In this document: one piece after another, positions 44,557-53,782 of the stretch
How positions within the stretch are numbered: the stretch's first letter is position 1
Layout of the letters: every line of letters begins with the position of its first letter
NCBI GenBank assembly: GCA_964371615.1
Contig: CAYJMS010000005.1
Location: 222,416 to 286,415 of the forward strand
Length of the DNA stretch: 64,000 bases
Reading direction: 5' to 3'
DNA from: SpSt-333 sp964371615
Lineage (GTDB): Bacteria; Bacteroidota; Ignavibacteria; UBA10030; UBA8401
The notes under the pieces: generated by a model
Seen by the model: only the letters and a program-made list of their open reading frames with translations
Told to the model about the DNA's origin: nothing
Databases searched by the model: none
Translations under genes and position numbers: made by a program

Positions 44557-45012
44557 TTATTTAATTTGAGGTATGATAAATGTTTCTTTAATCGCCGTGA
44601 AGGCGATCGCTGTATTAATTCCCTTTTTTTGCAGCTGAATGCTCTCCGCGCTCACTGTATCCAGAATTCCTTCTCGTGTAATTTTTTCACCGTTTTCTTC
44701 GGCAGTAACACGGCACATTCGGCCGATGTTTTTTTCATATTGCCTCCGAAGTTTCAGCGGCCGATCGAGACCGGGAGAAGAGACATCAAGTCGGTATCGG
44801 CCTGTTATGACATCGGTCTCATCTAACTTTACCGACAATTCTCTGCTAATTCGTGAACATTCTTCCAGTGAAATACCCTTATCGGTATCGACATATACTT
44901 CAATGACCTTACTGGATCGTTCGCCTCTCAATACAACATCCACCAAAAAAATATCGCTGCCATCGATAATAGCAGAAACCATTTGTTGTATATTTTCAGT
45001 AATTAGAGCCAT
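44557..45012 (-). CDS. rimP: Ribosome maturation factor RimP
   Basis: 151 aa factor for 30S assembly. DTDKGISLEECSRISREL and YRLDVSSPGLDRPL are the conserved boxes. The frame is open upstream to 45255 but passes through a terminator hairpin. ATG at 45012 starts the conserved region. It lies about 10 bases after the terminator's T-run with no Shine-Dalgarno site. It heads the nusA-infB operon. Confidence 0.94.
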   Translation of the reverse strand: MALITENIQQMVSAIIDGSDIFLVDVVLRGERSSKVIEVYVDTDKGISLEECSRISRELSVKLDETDVITGRYRLDVSSPGLDRPLKLRRQYEKNIGRMCRVTAEENGEKITREGILDTVSAESIQLQKKGINTAIAFTAIKETFIIPQIK

Positions 45013-45020
45013 TTTTGCAT

Positions 45021-45057
45021 ATATGAAAAAAAAGTCCCGCATTGAAGGCGGGACTTT
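45021..45057 (-). terminator. Rho-independent terminator upstream of rimP
   Basis: A 10-bp stem AAAGTCCCGC/GCGGGACTTT (45031-45057) with a 7-base loop is followed on the minus strand by a run of eight T. It ends transcription of the outer-membrane protein gene (stop at 45107). The rimP ATG is about 10 bases beyond the T-run. The same GTCCCGC stem recurs at 63824. Confidence 0.88.
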
Positions 45058-45106
45058 GACGACATAAATATACTGAACTTTGCTACTATTTGCAAGAAAA
45101 GATCGA

Positions 45107-48100
45107 CTAAAAGAAAGCCCGTAATTCCACTTTACCGGTATGAATAATGCCGATACTCCGGGTCGTTCTGCCGTTATATTGCGCGGAAAATTGGATATTT
45201 CCGGTGAACCGATACTCGGATGCAAAGGACCACAAATACTGCTTCCCAATTTCACGGCCAGATGTGAGTTCGTACGGGAGTGAATAATTGACCGTTTGGG
45301 ACTGTACTACAGTTTCTTCGCGTGAAAAATCGGAGCGAACCTGGCCATTCCCTTTAAATCCATAGACGATGCGAAACGATTGGCCGTTGTAATCGGCAAT
45401 CACAGGAACCGCACCCGGATGATCTGTCGACTGGCTTGTCTCAATTTTAAAACCAAATTCGACATTTGCTTCCGGTTTATACGATATGTCCGTTACGAGC
45501 GCAACAGTTTCAATTTGCCGCGTTTGATTAATCAACGAAGGCGTTATTGCATTATCATCTTTCCATACTATATCGGTCTGATTATAAAGATCGTTTGAGA
45601 CCAGAAATCGCGATCGCACTGATCGTTCACGTGTATAATTCTTTTCCATACCGGATGAATACCGGCTCAAACCAACCTTTTGATTAAAACGGAAGCGAAA
45701 TGAATATTCAGGCTTATTGTCAAAGAGAAAAACGTCGTGCTGCATAAATTGTAGCCCATACAATGTTGTCGTCGGATGAAGAAAATATCGATGATCCAAA
45801 AAATAGATCTTCTCAAAATTCTGTTCGGTGCTTTTTTCTTCCAACCGGAAAAAGGATTCTGACGAAAGAGAATTTCCAATCATTCCAAGCAATCCCTTTG
45901 TCCCGGAAAGAAACTGTCGTGGAACGATCTTTATCCGTGTTGATGCCTTGAGATTGATCACCGGCCGATAATTATCGCTGTTGATGATGATCGCATTATA
46001 TTCGCCGTCGTACCGGTCCGGCCGGAATTCGTTTTCATCGGAGAGGTCGACAATACTGTTTCCATTGGCATCGTTCCATACATAGAGACCCTCACCTTTT
46101 CTCACTTTGTAGAATACCCGCTCCAGCGCTGCTGTTCGCTGTGTAGCGATATCGTAAAAAAGATCGATATCCACACCACCCGAAAACGGCCGATACCGAG
46201 ACTGTATTTTCATCAATGTCGTTTTTTGATTGGTGTTCTCCGCCTGGAATGCGGGTTCGAATCGCAAAGTCCTCAAAGTCAATAATGTCGATACCGATAA
46301 GTCATACGTTTCCCGCATGACGAATGCATAACTCTGAGTGAAGGATGACGATTGACGGATCACCGCTCCGGAAGAATACCCATCATTAAGTCTCCACTCG
46401 AATTCCGATGATAGTTCGATGTGAGCGATACCTGTGACAGATATTTTCGGCGCATACGAAACAAAACCGAAACTGGGAGAGAATAATGAATCCGATATAC
46501 TCTCTTTAACGGTACGACGTTCATTTTCGAATCGGATCGATGGATTAACCGAAAAAACTGAATATTCTGCATACCCTTTTTGCCTGAACCATTCACTATA
46601 AATATTCGATGATTTCTCGTCACCCGTAATGAATTCGGCAAAATAGGAGACTTTTGGCATTGTTTCGGTGTTGACATCGAGGCCACCGTCATATCGACGC
46701 GACGAAAATTGATTTCCCCGTACAAGAGTTCCGGTCCCTGTTTGAATTGACAGGCCGGCAATCGGCATGTAAACGATACGTCCCTCTCTCGTCTCTTCAC
46801 TGGCGGCGGTAGTCAGTTTTAAGCTGTCCGTACTCCATTTTCTACCGAACTCTACGTCATTGATCCGGTCCACCGGGGTGTATCGACTGTCCACGAATCG
46901 CTCCGACAACGACACATCAAATGACCCGATATTTTTTCCGGCTACGACTACCTTTTCCGGTGCGTACCGAAGATGAAATTTATACGCCTGTCCGGCGTTC
47001 ATGTCGTCGCCGATACGGGAAAACCTGTTCGGATCTGCATCACTTGCAGCAAATTCTCCGTCGAGGATAAACGATTTTCCAACGGCATATTTTGTTTGGA
47101 GTGAATATTGTTGATGCAACTGCGGTGAAGGTACGATAATCACCGGAGCATAATTTCCTGATCCGATGCCGGCAAACGTGTATCGTCCGATGCCCTCTCT
47201 GATATAGTTACCGTTTCGTTCTCCCACCACCGAAAAGACGATATTATAAACGGATGAGGTCGTACCGGGCTCATAGCGATACAATGAGATCGGCACTGCA
47301 TTGATCAGCGTATCAATCCGGCGATAATTTCCTTTTCCTATTCCATTGGAGTCAAGTCCGGCATCAAATACTCCGCTTTTTGTAGCGTAACTATTTCCGG
47401 TCTGACGGAGCAATTCTTTATCGTCATCCGTAAGAACAAGATCTATCGGAGCATCGGGGTCATCCCCTTCCCGGAAATAATTTACGCCGATGGAAAACGA
47501 ATTTGAGAGCGCAGTCACCGAATGCATTCCGACAATGTTCCTGGTGTATTGCCTGTCGGAATATTCATAGTCGATGACGATTCTTGACATTCCGGTGACC
47601 AATCGTCGAGTAGTGAATGTCAATTCCGCAGACCCGTAATCTATCGTATAATCGTTACTCTCACCGCGGATCATTTCCGTCCCATCGACAAATACTTTTT
47701 CGGAGCCGGCAATGATGATGATGTTCCGTTCATTATTACGGCCAGTCAATCGATACGGGCCCTGAACACCCTCGATGCCGGAAATATTGAGAGAATTGAA
47801 TTTTCCACGAGCCGTTGCACCGGTGACCGTCGCCTGAGTGCCGGAGAAAAGATCGGGATATTCCGCTTTTATCCGTGCGCCCTGAAGTTTTCTGGTAATA
47901 GTGAAAAATTCACTCCCAGACTGAGAATAAACAAAATCGCCCACCGTTGCTTTATACTGCGGACTGGCAATCTCCACAAACACATTGTCGATCTCCTGCA
48001 GCGTTTGCGTACTGCCCTGAGGCTGAATGGGTGTATTCTCGTCGGTCAATGCTGCCGTAATATCGATCTCATCGGTCAGTTTTCCGATCATTTGAAGCCG

Positions 48101-48586
48101 AAATCCCGAACTGACGGTGAAGTCGTTATTTGTACCGACCAAAAAGCCGCGGTTGATGGATCCTGATTTTGAAAGTTCACTGCCAAAAAGATTGGAATAC
48201 CCGGCATCAGGAGATATTCCCGTTACCATCGACCGCGGAGATGCCGTCGAATCGCTCTTTATAATAATCGATCGCAGTGCATAATCCTTTTTCATCCGGA
48301 CAGGGAGATAATGATATGCAATTGATACAGTTCGAGTTTGGGAAAATTTCGAAACGGATGTTAGGATGACAGCATTCAAATCACGATCGTACGTGTAGTC
48401 CATGATTTGTATGGAATCGATAGTGACAGCGATTGTTGATGGAAGTATAAAACTCTTCGAGAGCGGTAACGTGTGGTGTGAGGTATCAGGTGAAACAGTA
48501 AATATATCGATATGATAATTTGATGCGGATTGTCCGAACATCAAAAGAGGTACGCAGAACAGAAATTTTACTATTGAATGGTTCAT
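45107..48586 (-). CDS. Large outer-membrane beta-barrel-like surface protein, function unknown
   Basis: 1159 aa. ATG at 48586 gives a clear signal peptide (MNHSIVKFLFCVPLLMFGQS). An alternative ATG at 48604 would add six residues. The rest is dense in alternating aromatic strands, and the last residue is Phe (KVELRAFF), as in outer-membrane barrels folded by BamA. Around residues 130-340 are segments such as GFLVGTNNDFTVSSGF, LTDENTPIQPQGSTQTLQ and VQGPYRLTGRNNERN, which I associate with a family of large surface proteins in Bacteroidota/Ignavibacteria. A name or function is not known to me. There is no T9SS sorting domain. Confidence 0.75.
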   Translation of the reverse strand: MNHSIVKFLFCVPLLMFGQSASNYHIDIFTVSPDTSHHTLPLSKSFILPSTIAVTIDSIQIMDYTYDRDLNAVILTSVSKFSQTRTVSIAYHYLPVRMKKDYALRSIIIKSDSTASPRSMVTGISPDAGYSNLFGSELSKSGSINRGFLVGTNNDFTVSSGFRLQMIGKLTDEIDITAALTDENTPIQPQGSTQTLQEIDNVFVEIASPQYKATVGDFVYSQSGSEFFTITRKLQGARIKAEYPDLFSGTQATVTGATARGKFNSLNISGIEGVQGPYRLTGRNNERNIIIIAGSEKVFVDGTEMIRGESNDYTIDYGSAELTFTTRRLVTGMSRIVIDYEYSDRQYTRNIVGMHSVTALSNSFSIGVNYFREGDDPDAPIDLVLTDDDKELLRQTGNSYATKSGVFDAGLDSNGIGKGNYRRIDTLINAVPISLYRYEPGTTSSVYNIVFSVVGERNGNYIREGIGRYTFAGIGSGNYAPVIIVPSPQLHQQYSLQTKYAVGKSFILDGEFAASDADPNRFSRIGDDMNAGQAYKFHLRYAPEKVVVAGKNIGSFDVSLSERFVDSRYTPVDRINDVEFGRKWSTDSLKLTTAASEETREGRIVYMPIAGLSIQTGTGTLVRGNQFSSRRYDGGLDVNTETMPKVSYFAEFITGDEKSSNIYSEWFRQKGYAEYSVFSVNPSIRFENERRTVKESISDSLFSPSFGFVSYAPKISVTGIAHIELSSEFEWRLNDGYSSGAVIRQSSSFTQSYAFVMRETYDLSVSTLLTLRTLRFEPAFQAENTNQKTTLMKIQSRYRPFSGGVDIDLFYDIATQRTAALERVFYKVRKGEGLYVWNDANGNSIVDLSDENEFRPDRYDGEYNAIIINSDNYRPVINLKASTRIKIVPRQFLSGTKGLLGMIGNSLSSESFFRLEEKSTEQNFEKIYFLDHRYFLHPTTTLYGLQFMQHDVFLFDNKPEYSFRFRFNQKVGLSRYSSGMEKNYTRERSVRSRFLVSNDLYNQTDIVWKDDNAITPSLINQTRQIETVALVTDISYKPEANVEFGFKIETSQSTDHPGAVPVIADYNGQSFRIVYGFKGNGQVRSDFSREETVVQSQTVNYSLPYELTSGREIGKQYLWSFASEYRFTGNIQFSAQYNGRTTRSIGIIHTGKVELRAFF

Positions 48587-48651
48587 GGTGATCAACTGTA
48601 TCAATAGTAAAAAGTTACGGTAATCCTCCCCGAGATGAAACAGCGATAAAT

Positions 48652-48680
48652 GAAAAAGTCATTCCCGGTTGGAATGACTT
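48652..48680 (-). terminator. Rho-independent terminator of tRNA-Leu
   Basis: A 10-bp stem AAGTCATTCC/GGAATGACTT (48656-48680) with a 5-base loop is followed on the minus strand by TTTCATTTATC. It begins 12 bases past the tRNA 3' end. Confidence 0.7.
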
Positions 48681-48691
48681 ACCATCAATTG

Positions 48692-48776
48692 TGCCGAAGG
48701 TCGGACTCGAACCGACACTCCTTTAAAGGGAACAGGATTTTGAGTCCTGCGTGTCTACCAATTTCACCACTTCGGC
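48692..48776 (-). tRNA. tRNA-Leu (anticodon CAA)
   Basis: 85 nt with GCCGAAG/CTTCGGC acceptor stem, discriminator A, D-arm GGTAGACAC, anticodon stem CAGGA/TCCTG with loop CTCAAAA (anticodon CAA, reads UUG), a long class-II variable arm and T-arm GTCGGTTCGAGTCCGAC. The 3' CCA is not encoded. Confidence 0.95.
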
Positions 48777-48788
48777 ATCGGCTCTGTC

Positions 48789-48816
48789 AATATAAAAAAA
48801 GGTTCCTCGATTTCAA
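48789..48816 (-). promoter_or_regulatory. Probable promoter of tRNA-Leu
   Basis: On the minus strand TTGAAA (48811-48816) and TATATT (48789-48794) are separated by 16 bases, and the -10 ends 12 bases before the tRNA 5' end. Spacing and sequence fit a housekeeping sigma-70-type promoter. Confidence 0.5.
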
Positions 48817-48826
48817 ATACCTTTTG

Positions 48827-49888
48827 TTATTTTGAGAATAAATATGCGGAATCCGATTTCGAATTCGTACGGCCGTTATTGTAGGAAAAAGTCGCACCCT
48901 TCCAGATAGACGCGCTTCCGTACTCACCGCGCTTATTGAGGGCATAAAATGTCACATTAAAATCCGGCCGTCCATCGGCAACCTGCAGCCGCTTCATTTT
49001 GGTATGGTCGACAATTCTCCGACACGCCATTAGACAGGCTTCTTCCGGAGATTTTCCTTGTCCCATCCATTCGACAATCAAAACAGAACTGCAATTCTCC
49101 AAATTTGCCTCTCCCCGTCCCGTTGAACCGGCACCGCCGATTTCGTTATCAATATACAAACCTGCTCCGATAATCGGTGAATCACCGACCCTGCCGGGAA
49201 TCTTCCACGCCAGTCCGCTGGTCGTGGTAACACCGGAAATATTCCCGTTCAAATCTTTTGCCAGGCAATTAATAGTCCCGTTCGTTTGCATCACTTCGTT
49301 GAATTTTGATCCGATATCCTTGGTATCGACAGTGTGCGGCGGTAAATAATCGTCTTTTGTTGACAAATGCTCTTTCCATTTTACCCACATCTCGCGAGAT
49401 TTGTCCGTCAGCAGCTCTTCTTCCTTAAATCCATGCATCTTTGCAAAACGAAGTGCTCCGTCACCGACCAACAGGACATGATCGGTTCTTTCCATGACAA
49501 CTTTTGCGACATTCGACGGATTTTTTATATTGCGCAGCGATGCTACTGCTCCACACCGGTGTGTTGGTCCGTGCATAACTGACGAATCCAATTCCACAAT
49601 ACCTTCTTCATTCGGAAGTCCGCCAAGTCCGACCGTCATGTCATCCGGATCATCTTCAACGATATTGACACCGGCAATGACAGCATCAAGGGCATCTGCA
49701 CCATTTCGGATCATTTCCATTGCCCTTTCCGTTGCTCGTAATCCGTTACCGCTGGCAACAACAAGGGATCGCAATACTTCCGATTGGTTTTTTTTCTGTT
49801 GCGGCAGGAGTAGTGATGGCATTGCTGTCGACGATAAACCGATCATTCCGGTACGCGATATGAACGATCGACGGGTTATGTTTTTCAT
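48827..49888 (-). CDS. N4-(beta-N-acetylglucosaminyl)-L-asparaginase/isoaspartyl-peptidase-family Ntn hydrolase, Tat-exported
   Basis: 353 aa Ntn hydrolase. The N-terminus KNITRRSFISRTG is a twin-arginine signal followed by a short hydrophobic stretch, so a folded periplasmic enzyme is expected. By alignment with flavobacterial glycosylasparaginase, the autoproteolytic nucleophile is Thr205 in TNGTINCLAKD. GVTTTSGLAWKIPGRVGDSP and GAGLYIDNEIGGAGSTGRGE are the substrate-site motifs. The enzyme cleaves the GlcNAc-Asn bond of N-glycopeptides or isoaspartyl bonds. It lies 23 bases after the large T9SS protease gene, suggesting a joint role in degrading extracellular glycoprotein. Confidence 0.88.
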   Translation of the reverse strand: MKNITRRSFISRTGMIGLSSTAMPSLLLPQQKKNQSEVLRSLVVASGNGLRATERAMEMIRNGADALDAVIAGVNIVEDDPDDMTVGLGGLPNEEGIVELDSSVMHGPTHRCGAVASLRNIKNPSNVAKVVMERTDHVLLVGDGALRFAKMHGFKEEELLTDKSREMWVKWKEHLSTKDDYLPPHTVDTKDIGSKFNEVMQTNGTINCLAKDLNGNISGVTTTSGLAWKIPGRVGDSPIIGAGLYIDNEIGGAGSTGRGEANLENCSSVLIVEWMGQGKSPEEACLMACRRIVDHTKMKRLQVADGRPDFNVTFYALNKRGEYGSASIWKGATFSYNNGRTNSKSDSAYLFSK

Positions 49889-49911
49889 GATTCACCTTTA
49901 TGCTGCGATTG

Positions 49912-52900
49912 TTATTTGATGAACAGCATTTTCCGCATTGCGGTGTATGATCCGGACATCAACCGGTAATAATAGACTCCCGATGAGAGTTGCGTTCCAT
50001 TAAATTGTCTCGAATACATACCGGCATCAACAATTTCATTCATCAATGTTGCAACTTCCCGTCCCAACAGATCATAGACTTTTAATGTCACGTGAGAGGT
50101 ATTCGGGATGGTAAATTGTATGATCGTCACGGGATTAAAGGGATTCGGATAATTTTGTAAAAGGGAATAACTGGACGGGACAGCATCATTTTTGCTTGCG
50201 AGTGAAGTGACGAATTGATCCGTCACAATTTCCATTTCATCTATATAAATTCCGTCCGATTGAGTGGAATCATCACTCTTCATCCTCATTTTGATCAATA
50301 CATTATTCCATGGGCTCCCTTCCATTGCATGAAGATTAATTGTTTCCTTCTTCCAGAACAAATTTACCCCGGTAAATTTTCTTGCGACCTGCCAATCGGT
50401 ACCGTTATTGGACAACTCAATGTATGCTGTATCGGAATTGTGAATATTGTACCGCTGTTGAAATGTCAATTGAGCGTAAGTGAACGGCGTCAGATCGTAC
50501 CCGCTGATGAGCGTGACAATTCGCTCAGTATTCGGCGCATACAAAGAATCCGGACTGTCCGTTATAGAATATACACCCCGGAACTTTTGCTTCTTTGTAT
50601 GCCCCCATAAACCGAGATTCCAATTCCCGGAAATCGGATTTTCAAAATCATCAACGGTTTCCCATCCGATTAAAAACTCTCGTTCGCCGACGACCGGATA
50701 TCTGCCGGAATTATGCAATTGAGAAACATCATCCACGGAAATATAATATGAGATTCGATCGCCTGACGTTAATGCCGCGACCGATGTGATACCGCCGATG
50801 AAAGTATCATCACCGGTATGCACCATTGTGGAGACATGCTCCTCTCCCCCGTTCACACGATAATGAATTGTTGCCGACGATGTATCGATTCCAATGTCGT
50901 CCGCGGCGGAGACCGAAATAGTATATGGTCCGTTGACGCGAATACTGTTTTTAATCGTATCTTCCGCTACAACGACCGGTTTTATGGTATCGACACCCAC
51001 AAAGAATGTTGACTGTGTGAAGGGAAGAAATCCATTGACACTATTTGCCAAAACAAAGTATCCGATCGTTGAATTGGCCGGTTGAGCGGGAATGGATGCC
51101 GCATATATGTCACCGACAAGATTCATCGCAACTTTATTGTATGGGAATGATCCATTCGAATTCCACAGCAAATCCACGCTTTGTAAAGATGATTTCGAAG
51201 AAATTACCGAATTCACCGGATACGGTCCCGCGGTATTTTCCGTGTTTGACAAATGGTCAGTCGTAATAGAATATTCAAACAGCCATTTCAATATACGGTC
51301 CATCACCGTTATCCTGACCGATGAGTCCACAATCGCTTCAAATCCGCCAAATCCGAAATACAATAATTTATAATCGCCGGTGTACAGAATCGATGCGCCA
51401 TTGCCCGACTGTGAACCGTCGGCGTATTGAAACGAGACGACCGATCCACCCATCGGATTGAGAACATCCGGGTATTGTTCTTCGGTCGCTCGCAACGGTT
51501 GGAATCGAGTGAATGAAAGGTTCATGCCGATTGTATCATTCAGCGCACCAACGATGTTTCCTGTCGACGCATTGTCATTCACAAATGTGGATTTTAAGTA
51601 TTGTTCAAGGAAAGTTTTTGACGCACCAGACGAAGATACAAATTCAAGACCATCCTCGCTGGCAAGATCCCAGGCAATATCCTGACCGGAGAGGAATAAT
51701 TTACCGCCGCCGGAAAGATACGATGCTAAAACTGACCGATCTGATGAATCGAGCGACGGGAACGCCCACTCACAGGACCAAAATATTGCAGAATATTTTT
51801 GCAGTATAGCCAACGATGGCGTTCCCTTGACGGTATGATTCCAAATATCATAGGAAGCACCCAGCGTCCGCATGGCAGAAGTATAATACTGTTCGACATT
51901 CACCGATCCGTCATCATCATCGACCAGTAAAATTCTGGCACCAATGGAAATCTCGAAACGGAATACTTTTGTATATCCGTTTGCGGAGAATACCTCAATC
52001 GAAAATGGAAGTGCTTCGGGAACAGCGTTTGCATTAATGGTTACCATGAACGCATCGCCTGCATTGCTGCGTTGATTGCTGTCGAGATTGGATATTCCCC
52101 GCAGTGTGCCATACGTGGCATTTGATTTGGTAATGGTTGCAGCCCAATGGGGTGACGATAGTGTAGCCGTCAATCCTGTTGCATCTCCCCAATTATTTTT
52201 TATTGTGACTGAAATTCCCAATACTTCCCCCGCTTCCGGAATTCCATTATTGTTTCCTCCGGAGGCATCGCTGATACTGAATTCAACAAATTCAATATCC
52301 GGTTTTGGATCCAGGGGAGTTTCCGTCATTGCACGCAATGCATTCATTCTGCCGTATCCAAGTTTTCCGGCATATTGCGGATTAAGGACATCGATATTAT
52401 CGCTTGTGCCGGTAATCTGAAACATAATCTGAGCCGGAGTCCAGTCTTTATGTTTCGATTTTATGAGCGCAGCCAATGATGCGACGAATGGCGATGACAT
52501 CGACGTTCCCTGAAATTCAACGTAGAGACTGTTGCCAAAAAATGCCGACGGATTAACGACTGAACTCAAAAATCCTTTTCTGTTTGCCGAATTAAAATCA
52601 CCTCCCGGCGCGGAGATGTCCACCCGGTCGTTATATGATGAATAACTTGCCTTTCCGTCGCTGCTATTCGTCGCAGCAACAGATAATGCCCATGGTTCCG
52701 AACCCAGGGATGCGGCGAAATCGGTATTACTATTTCCGGCAGAATTCACAATCACCACTCCGTTTTTGTATGCGTACCGAGCACCGTCCAGTACTACACT
52801 CGAAGTACCGGAACTTTGATTGCATACCGACGCACCATTATCAGCAGCATAGACATAGGCTTGAGAAGCGTAGATTGATGAAACGTATCCGTTTCCGTCT

Positions 52901-53706
52901 GTGGCATGCCAGCCGCTTCGGAGCGGCATAATACGGCATCCCCAACTCAATGATGAAATTCCGATAGTATTATTTGTGGCGCCTGCAGCAATTCCAGAAA
53001 CGTGCGTCCCGTGTCCGTTAAAATCCATAGGATTATTATCTTCATTCACTCCATCTTCTCCCGCACCGGCATCACTTACATTGGCGACAAAATCCCACCC
53101 ACGAATATCGTCGATATATCCGTTTCCGTCATCATCAATACCGTTATTCGGAATTTCGTCTGTATTCGTCCATATTACCGATGACAGATCCGGATGATCC
53201 CAATCAACACCAGAATCTATAATGCCAATTACTACGGATGTATCTCCTTTCTGATAAAACCATGCTGAGTCGGCTTTAACGATGCCGAGAGGATATACCT
53301 GATTATACAGTGGATCATTGGGAATAACGTGTGTACGGAAATAGTAATGCGGCTCTGCATATTCAACATCCGGGTGGCCGGATATTTTCTTTGCCAACGC
53401 TTCAACATCGGTTGCAGACGGAGCAGTATAAACAACGATGCCTTCCAGTTCTTCTGCCGCAATTTTTGCCCGTCGCTCCGAAGCCGGAAAAAGTTGTTTC
53501 GATGCAGTAAGTTGAAATTCAGATTGTATGTTTGTTGCAGCAGTCGCTTTATTGATCTGTTTACCGGATGAAGTGTGCCGTTTTAATTTTACAACAATTT
53601 CACCAGGTGCAATCCTATACTCCTTTTGAACCGGCCGTACTTTCGCATCTGCTTGAGGAGAAGCGACAATCAATATCAAAATGAGAGCGAAAGAGAGTTT
53701 TTTCAT
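49912..53706 (-). CDS. Secreted subtilisin-like S8 serine protease with T9SS type A sorting domain
   Basis: 1264 aa. A signal peptide (1-21) precedes an inhibitor-like propeptide (about 30-125). The S8 domain follows with catalytic Asp164 (IIDSGVDWDHP), His232 (GHGTHVSG), oxyanion Asn325 and Ser402 (GTSMSSP). An Asp-rich insert DDDGNGYIDD lies between Asp and His. Beta-rich domains fill 460-1180. The C-terminal 80 residues are a type A sorting domain with QNYPNPFNP, LLGREVATL and a final KMLFIK. The protein should be exported by Sec and then the type IX system and anchored or released at the surface. It probably digests external protein. Confidence 0.92.
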   Translation of the reverse strand: MKKLSFALILILIVASPQADAKVRPVQKEYRIAPGEIVVKLKRHTSSGKQINKATAATNIQSEFQLTASKQLFPASERRAKIAAEELEGIVVYTAPSATDVEALAKKISGHPDVEYAEPHYYFRTHVIPNDPLYNQVYPLGIVKADSAWFYQKGDTSVVIGIIDSGVDWDHPDLSSVIWTNTDEIPNNGIDDDGNGYIDDIRGWDFVANVSDAGAGEDGVNEDNNPMDFNGHGTHVSGIAAGATNNTIGISSLSWGCRIMPLRSGWHATDGNGYVSSIYASQAYVYAADNGASVCNQSSGTSSVVLDGARYAYKNGVVIVNSAGNSNTDFAASLGSEPWALSVAATNSSDGKASYSSYNDRVDISAPGGDFNSANRKGFLSSVVNPSAFFGNSLYVEFQGTSMSSPFVASLAALIKSKHKDWTPAQIMFQITGTSDNIDVLNPQYAGKLGYGRMNALRAMTETPLDPKPDIEFVEFSISDASGGNNNGIPEAGEVLGISVTIKNNWGDATGLTATLSSPHWAATITKSNATYGTLRGISNLDSNQRSNAGDAFMVTINANAVPEALPFSIEVFSANGYTKVFRFEISIGARILLVDDDDGSVNVEQYYTSAMRTLGASYDIWNHTVKGTPSLAILQKYSAIFWSCEWAFPSLDSSDRSVLASYLSGGGKLFLSGQDIAWDLASEDGLEFVSSSGASKTFLEQYLKSTFVNDNASTGNIVGALNDTIGMNLSFTRFQPLRATEEQYPDVLNPMGGSVVSFQYADGSQSGNGASILYTGDYKLLYFGFGGFEAIVDSSVRITVMDRILKWLFEYSITTDHLSNTENTAGPYPVNSVISSKSSLQSVDLLWNSNGSFPYNKVAMNLVGDIYAASIPAQPANSTIGYFVLANSVNGFLPFTQSTFFVGVDTIKPVVVAEDTIKNSIRVNGPYTISVSAADDIGIDTSSATIHYRVNGGEEHVSTMVHTGDDTFIGGITSVAALTSGDRISYYISVDDVSQLHNSGRYPVVGEREFLIGWETVDDFENPISGNWNLGLWGHTKKQKFRGVYSITDSPDSLYAPNTERIVTLISGYDLTPFTYAQLTFQQRYNIHNSDTAYIELSNNGTDWQVARKFTGVNLFWKKETINLHAMEGSPWNNVLIKMRMKSDDSTQSDGIYIDEMEIVTDQFVTSLASKNDAVPSSYSLLQNYPNPFNPVTIIQFTIPNTSHVTLKVYDLLGREVATLMNEIVDAGMYSRQFNGTQLSSGVYYYRLMSGSYTAMRKMLFIK

Positions 53707-53782
53707 TGAAACCTTTAAAAAAAGTGAACGCCACTCGATTGAATTAATTCTTGAGCAACCGCTCCTCGATATCCATGTCGGG

